Assembly (NCBI GenBank): GCA_029067025.1
Contig: JAIEFH010000070.1
Location: 1 to 10,088 of the forward strand
DNA length: 10,088 nt
Direction of reading: 5' to 3'
Source: Oscillospiraceae bacterium
GTDB taxonomy: Bacteria > Bacillota > Clostridia > Oscillospirales > Oscillospiraceae
Below the pieces are notes generated by a model. That model was not told the DNA's origin. It ran no database searches and worked only from the letters and a program-made list of their open reading frames with translations. Positions 6,788 to 10,088 of this stretch are shown one piece after another (positions within the stretch are counted from its first letter, which is position 1; every line of letters begins with the position of its first letter). The position numbers were made by a program, and so were the translations under genes.

Positions 6788-8011
6788 ATGCTGAAAGAAA
6801 TATCCGGCGGCGTATGCGCCGCTAAGGGCTTTACCGCTTCCGGCATACACTGCGGGGTGAAGACTGGGAGCAGTCCGGATAAGAACGACCTGGCGATGAT
6901 CCTGTCCGAGTGTGAGTGCTCCGCCGCCGCGGTGTATACCATGAACCGGGTGAAGGCCGCCCCCATCTATGTGACGATGGGCAATCTGGAGGACGGGGTG
7001 TGCCGGGGGATCATTGCCAACAGTGGAAACGCCAACGCCTGCGCTCCCATGAGCCATGAAAACGCGGAGCGGATGTGCGCTCTGGCCGCCCAGGCTACCG
7101 GGCTGAAGAGCGCCGATTTCGTGGTAGCGTCCACCGGCGTGATCGGACAGGAGTTGAACATCTCCGCCATTGAGAAGGGAATGCCCGCGCTGGCCTCTAC
7201 CCTGAGCGCGGAGGGCTCCGACGCCGCGGCCCACGCTGTCATGACCACCGATACGGTGAAAAAGGAGACCGCTGTCTCGGTGAGCATCGGCGGCAAGACC
7301 GTCACCATCGGGGCCATTGCCAAGGGCTCCGGCATGATCCACCCCAACATGGGTACCATGCTGTGTTTCATCACCACCGACTGCGCCATCACCCACGATG
7401 TGCTCCAGGACGCCCTCCACGAGATCGTCCCCCGCACCTTTAACCGGGTAACAGTGGACGGAGACACCTCCACCAATGATATGTGCGTGGTGCTGGCCAA
7501 TGGCCTGGCGGGCAATGAGCAGATTGAGTGGAAGGACGACAGCTTCACCGTATTTTACAAGGCGCTTTATCAGGTGTGCGAGACGATGGCCAGGGCGATC
7601 GCCGCCGACGGCGAGGGCGCTTCCCGGCTGGTGACCTGTACGGTCCGTTGCGCCCGCAGCGAGGAGAGCGCCGAGCGCCTTGCCAAGGCGGTGGTGAGTT
7701 CTTCGCTGGTGAAGGCGGCACTGTTCGGCGCGGATGCCAACTGGGGACGGGTTTTGTGCGCCATGGGCTATTCCAAAGCCCCCTTCCGCCCGGAATATGT
7801 GGATATCAGCTTCTCCTCCATCCAGGGGAGCATCCTGGTGTGTGAGAAGGGCGTTGGCCTTGACTTTGACGAGGAACTTGCCAGGAAAATCCTCAGCCAG
7901 GACGAGGTGGTCATTGATGTTTCCCTGAACGAGGGCGGCAGTGAGGCCACTTGCTGGGGCTGTGACCTGACCTATGAATACGTAAAAATCAATGGTGACT
8001 ACAGAACCTGA
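6788..8011 (+). CDS. argJ: Glutamate N-acetyltransferase / amino-acid acetyltransferase
   Basis: About 407 residues. ArgJ moves the acetyl group from N-acetylornithine to glutamate, releasing ornithine and remaking N-acetylglutamate. Many ArgJ enzymes also use acetyl-CoA to prime the cycle. The proenzyme cuts itself at a conserved threonine, which becomes the N-terminal nucleophile of the beta chain. Here the site is KGSGMIHPNMGTML, with T190 as nucleophile and glycine, rather than the more common alanine, before it. The oxyanion pair T116-G117 (ASTGVIG) and the DGDTSTNDM segment (225-233 region) are present. The C-terminus is WGCDLTYEYVKINGDYRT, the usual family ending. The start could be ATG 6782 (two residues longer); 6788 fits the ribosome site better. 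Whether it is mono- or bifunctional cannot be read from sequence alone, but no separate argA or argE is visible here. Confidence 0.96.
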   Translation: MLKEISGGVCAAKGFTASGIHCGVKTGSSPDKNDLAMILSECECSAAAVYTMNRVKAAPIYVTMGNLEDGVCRGIIANSGNANACAPMSHENAERMCALAAQATGLKSADFVVASTGVIGQELNISAIEKGMPALASTLSAEGSDAAAHAVMTTDTVKKETAVSVSIGGKTVTIGAIAKGSGMIHPNMGTMLCFITTDCAITHDVLQDALHEIVPRTFNRVTVDGDTSTNDMCVVLANGLAGNEQIEWKDDSFTVFYKALYQVCETMARAIAADGEGASRLVTCTVRCARSEESAERLAKAVVSSSLVKAALFGADANWGRVLCAMGYSKAPFRPEYVDISFSSIQGSILVCEKGVGLDFDEELARKILSQDEVVIDVSLNEGGSEATCWGCDLTYEYVKINGDYRT

Positions 8012-8091
8012 GAGCCGGGCATTTTCTGCGGCGTGATACCCCTTGCCCTGCGGAGCGGTTTTCATATTTTACCTTGAAAGGGAGCTTTTCC

Positions 8092-8946
8092 ATGTCCTCA
8101 CTTATTGAGCGCGCCCAGGTGCTGGCCGAGGCGATGCCCTACATTCAAAAATTCAACGGGAAGACCATAGTGGTAAAATATGGCGGAAACGCCATGATCT
8201 CAGAGGAGCTGCGCCAGGCGGTGATCTCCGATCTGATCCTGCTCTCCCTGGTGGGAATCCGGGTGACGGTGGTCCACGGCGGCGGGCCGGAGATCAGCAA
8301 TATGCTGAAGCGCCTGGGGCATCAGTCCAAATTTGTGGACGGCCTGCGCTACACTGACGAGGAGACCATGGAAGTGGTTCAGCAGATCCTATGCGGCAAG
8401 GTGAACAAGGATCTGGCTGCCCTCATCAACAGCCAGGGGGGCCGGGCGGTGGGCCTGTGCGGCATGGACGCCGACCTGTTCCAGGCCGTCCGGCTGGACG
8501 ATAGGTATGGGCTGGTGGGCTCCATCCAGAGGGTAAACCCTTCCGTTGTGGAGGACGCGCTCCACAACGGCTACATCCCCGTGGTTTCCACCGTGGCCCG
8601 TGGCATTGACGGGCCGACCGCTTACAACGTGAACGCCGACACCGCCGCCGCCAAGCTGGCGGTGGCGCTGAACGCGGAAAAGCTGATCCTGCTCACCGAC
8701 GTGCGTGGCCTGCTCACCGACCCCCAGGACGAGAGCACCTTGCTCCACCAAGTCCGGGCGTCGGAGATCCCCGGCCTCATCAAGGACGGGGTGATCCAGG
8801 GGGGCATGATCCCCAAAATCGACTGCGCCGCCGAGGCGGTGCGCTCCGGGGTGAGGAGCACCGTCATCCTGGACGGACGCATCCCTCACTCCATCCTCAT
8901 TGAACTGCTCAGCGACGCGGGCGTGGGCACGATGATCACTGTGTAA
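8092..8946 (+). CDS. argB: Acetylglutamate kinase
   Basis: A 284-residue amino-acid kinase that phosphorylates N-acetylglutamate with ATP, the committed step when acetyl is recycled by ArgJ. The phosphate-binding KYGGNAM (29-35), the glycine loop VVHGGGPEI (60-68), the substrate-side NVNADTAA (179-186) and GGMIPK (237-242) are all intact. The first 25 residues form a helix ending MPYIQKFNGKT. In arginine-inhibited kinases such an N-terminal helix links dimers into a hexamer, so end-product inhibition is likely here. ATG 8092 is chosen for the AAAGGGAG site seven bases upstream; an in-frame TTG at 8074 would sit before that site. The 80 bases after argJ hold only this site and a poor promoter-like match. 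Its TAA overlaps the argD ribosome site. Confidence 0.96.
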   Translation: MSSLIERAQVLAEAMPYIQKFNGKTIVVKYGGNAMISEELRQAVISDLILLSLVGIRVTVVHGGGPEISNMLKRLGHQSKFVDGLRYTDEETMEVVQQILCGKVNKDLAALINSQGGRAVGLCGMDADLFQAVRLDDRYGLVGSIQRVNPSVVEDALHNGYIPVVSTVARGIDGPTAYNVNADTAAAKLAVALNAEKLILLTDVRGLLTDPQDESTLLHQVRASEIPGLIKDGVIQGGMIPKIDCAAEAVRSGVRSTVILDGRIPHSILIELLSDAGVGTMITV

Positions 8947-8959
8947 GGAGGTGCCGATA

Positions 8960-10088
8960 GTGACCTTTGAAGAGCTGAAAAAATTGGACAGCCAATATGT
9001 TGTACAGAGTTATGGCCGCAGCCCCATTGCCATCGACCATGGACAGGGGGCCACCCTGTATGGCGTAGACGGGAAGGAGTACATCGACTTTGCCTCCGGC
9101 ATCGGTGTGCTGTCGGTGGGCACCGCCAACCCTAAGTGGCAGGCGGCCGTCGCCGAACAGGCGGGGAAGCTGGCCCATATCTCCAACTTATATTACTCTG
9201 AACCCTATATCCGTTTGGCGGAAAAGCTGTGTACCCGCTCCGGTATGGCGGCGGCATTTTTTGGCAATTCCGGCGCGGAGGGGAACGAAGGTATTATCAA
9301 GCTGGCACGGAAGTACTCCTGGGAGAAATACGGCGAGGGAAGAGGCACTGTCATCACCCTGAACCGTTCATTCCACGGCCGCACCATTACCACCCTGGCC
9401 GCTACCGGCCAGGATGTGTTCCACAAATATTTTTTCCCCTTTACCGAGGGCTTCCGCTGGGCGGATCCCAATATCGACGGCATCCGGCAGGCGGAGGGCG
9501 AGGATGTGTGCGCCGTGCTGGTGGAGCTGGTGCAGGGCGAGGGGGGTGTGCTGCCCCTGGATCCCGAATTTGTACACGATCTGGCCAAGCTGTGCGCGGA
9601 TCGGGACTGGCTTTTCCTGGTGGACGAGGTGCAGACCGGCATAGGCCGCACCGGATCGCTGTTCTGCTTCCAGCAGTACGGCGTACAGCCTGACGCCCTG
9701 TCCTTTGCCAAGGGGATTGCCGGGGGCCTGCCCATGGGCGGCTTCCTGGTGAACGAGAAGTGCCGCCATGTGTTCGCGCCCGGCGACCACGCATCCACCT
9801 TTGGCGGCAATCCGGTGTCTGCCGCCGCGGCCTGCGCGGTACTGGACATTTTGGATGACGAGGCCATTTCCCAAGTGAAAGGAAAGGGCGAGTACCTGCG
9901 GGCCGCGATTGAATCCATGGATCTGCCCTGCCTGGGCAAGACGCGGGGCATGGGCCTGATGATTGGCGTGGAGGTGTCGGCGGGCTTCTCCAACAAGGAG
10001 TTGTGCGCCAAGCTGAACCAGGCGGGCCTGCTCAGCCTCACCGCTGGGCCGGGTCTGCGGTTCCTGCCGCCGCTGACCATCACCAAGG
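8960..10088 (+). CDS. argD: Acetylornithine aminotransferase, 3' end outside the window
   Basis: The frame is open from GTG 8960 to the window edge, giving 376 residues of an expected 390-400. This class III PLP aminotransferase converts N-acetylglutamate semialdehyde to N-acetylornithine with glutamate as amino donor; relatives also serve lysine synthesis. Landmarks are the PLP-phosphate-binding FFGNSGAEGNE (100-110), SFHGRT (137-142), the cofactor-contacting aspartate D222 in VDEVQTGIGRTG, the Schiff-base lysine K251 in SFAKGIAGGLPMGG, and the STFGGNPVS loop (279-287). AEGNEG replaces the commoner AEANEA in the first motif; this is a mild change seen among relatives. The start has an excellent AAGGAGGT site (8945-8952) seven bases upstream, overlapping the argB stop, so translation is probably coupled. 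MTFEELKKLDSQYVVQSYGR is a normal N-terminus. Gene order and motifs favour argD over other ornithine aminotransferases. Confidence 0.95.
   Translation, partial: MTFEELKKLDSQYVVQSYGRSPIAIDHGQGATLYGVDGKEYIDFASGIGVLSVGTANPKWQAAVAEQAGKLAHISNLYYSEPYIRLAEKLCTRSGMAAAFFGNSGAEGNEGIIKLARKYSWEKYGEGRGTVITLNRSFHGRTITTLAATGQDVFHKYFFPFTEGFRWADPNIDGIRQAEGEDVCAVLVELVQGEGGVLPLDPEFVHDLAKLCADRDWLFLVDEVQTGIGRTGSLFCFQQYGVQPDALSFAKGIAGGLPMGGFLVNEKCRHVFAPGDHASTFGGNPVSAAAACAVLDILDDEAISQVKGKGEYLRAAIESMDLPCLGKTRGMGLMIGVEVSAGFSNKELCAKLNQAGLLSLTAGPGLRFLPPLTITK

Noticed and set aside
8026..8053. Short direct repeat CTGCGG in the argJ-argB gap.
   Set aside because: Six bases repeated twice in GC-rich DNA is expected by chance; no stem or site can be built on it.
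8043..8070. Possible promoter before argB (TTGCCC, 16 bases, TATTTT).
   Set aside because: Both hexamers are poor and the spacing is short. The operon promoter upstream of argG suffices, so I do not annotate it.

Overview
The window is a GC-rich stretch of ordinary bacterial chromosome. Dense codon packing, strong GGAGG-type ribosome binding sites, sigma-A-like promoters, a clostridial-type NifS/NifU pair and a transferase-based (ArgJ) arginine pathway together suggest a high-GC Firmicute, most likely a gut Oscillospiraceae/Ruminococcaceae relative (Flavonifractor, Oscillibacter, Intestinimonas type). That placement is inference from gene families and base composition; there is no rRNA or other taxonomic marker here. 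I see no mobile element, CRISPR array, tRNA or rRNA.

Layout. (1) Bases 1-620, plus strand: the C-terminal membrane part of a P-type cation ATPase whose catalytic domains lie upstream of the window. (2) Bases 635-671: a strong hairpin with T/A tails on both sides, serving as a bidirectional terminator between convergent genes. (3) Bases 696-2319, minus strand: an overlapping nifS-nifU pair (cysteine desulfurase and Fe-S scaffold) read from its own consensus promoter at 2406-2434. (4) Bases 2320-2665: a 346-base divergent control region, AT-rich in the middle, holding the nifS promoter, the argG promoter (2582-2610), a good ARG-box-like palindrome (2559-2572) and a cluster of GAATA repeats. (5) Bases 2666 to the window end, plus strand: an arginine biosynthesis operon in the order argG, argH, a small PAS-domain gene, argC (short, type-2 form), argJ, argB, argD (cut by the window edge).

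How the genes work together. ArgJ makes N-acetylglutamate and recycles its acetyl group. ArgB, ArgC and ArgD convert it to N-acetylornithine, which ArgJ deacetylates to ornithine. ArgG and ArgH turn citrulline into arginine. The missing step, ornithine carbamoyltransferase (argF), may lie just downstream. The one gene without a textbook role is the 125-residue stand-alone PAS protein, set one base after argH and just before argC. It is the most interesting item: a possible small sensor tied to arginine synthesis. Two strong GC-rich intercistronic hairpins without U-runs (argG/argH and argC/argJ) may tune expression within the operon.
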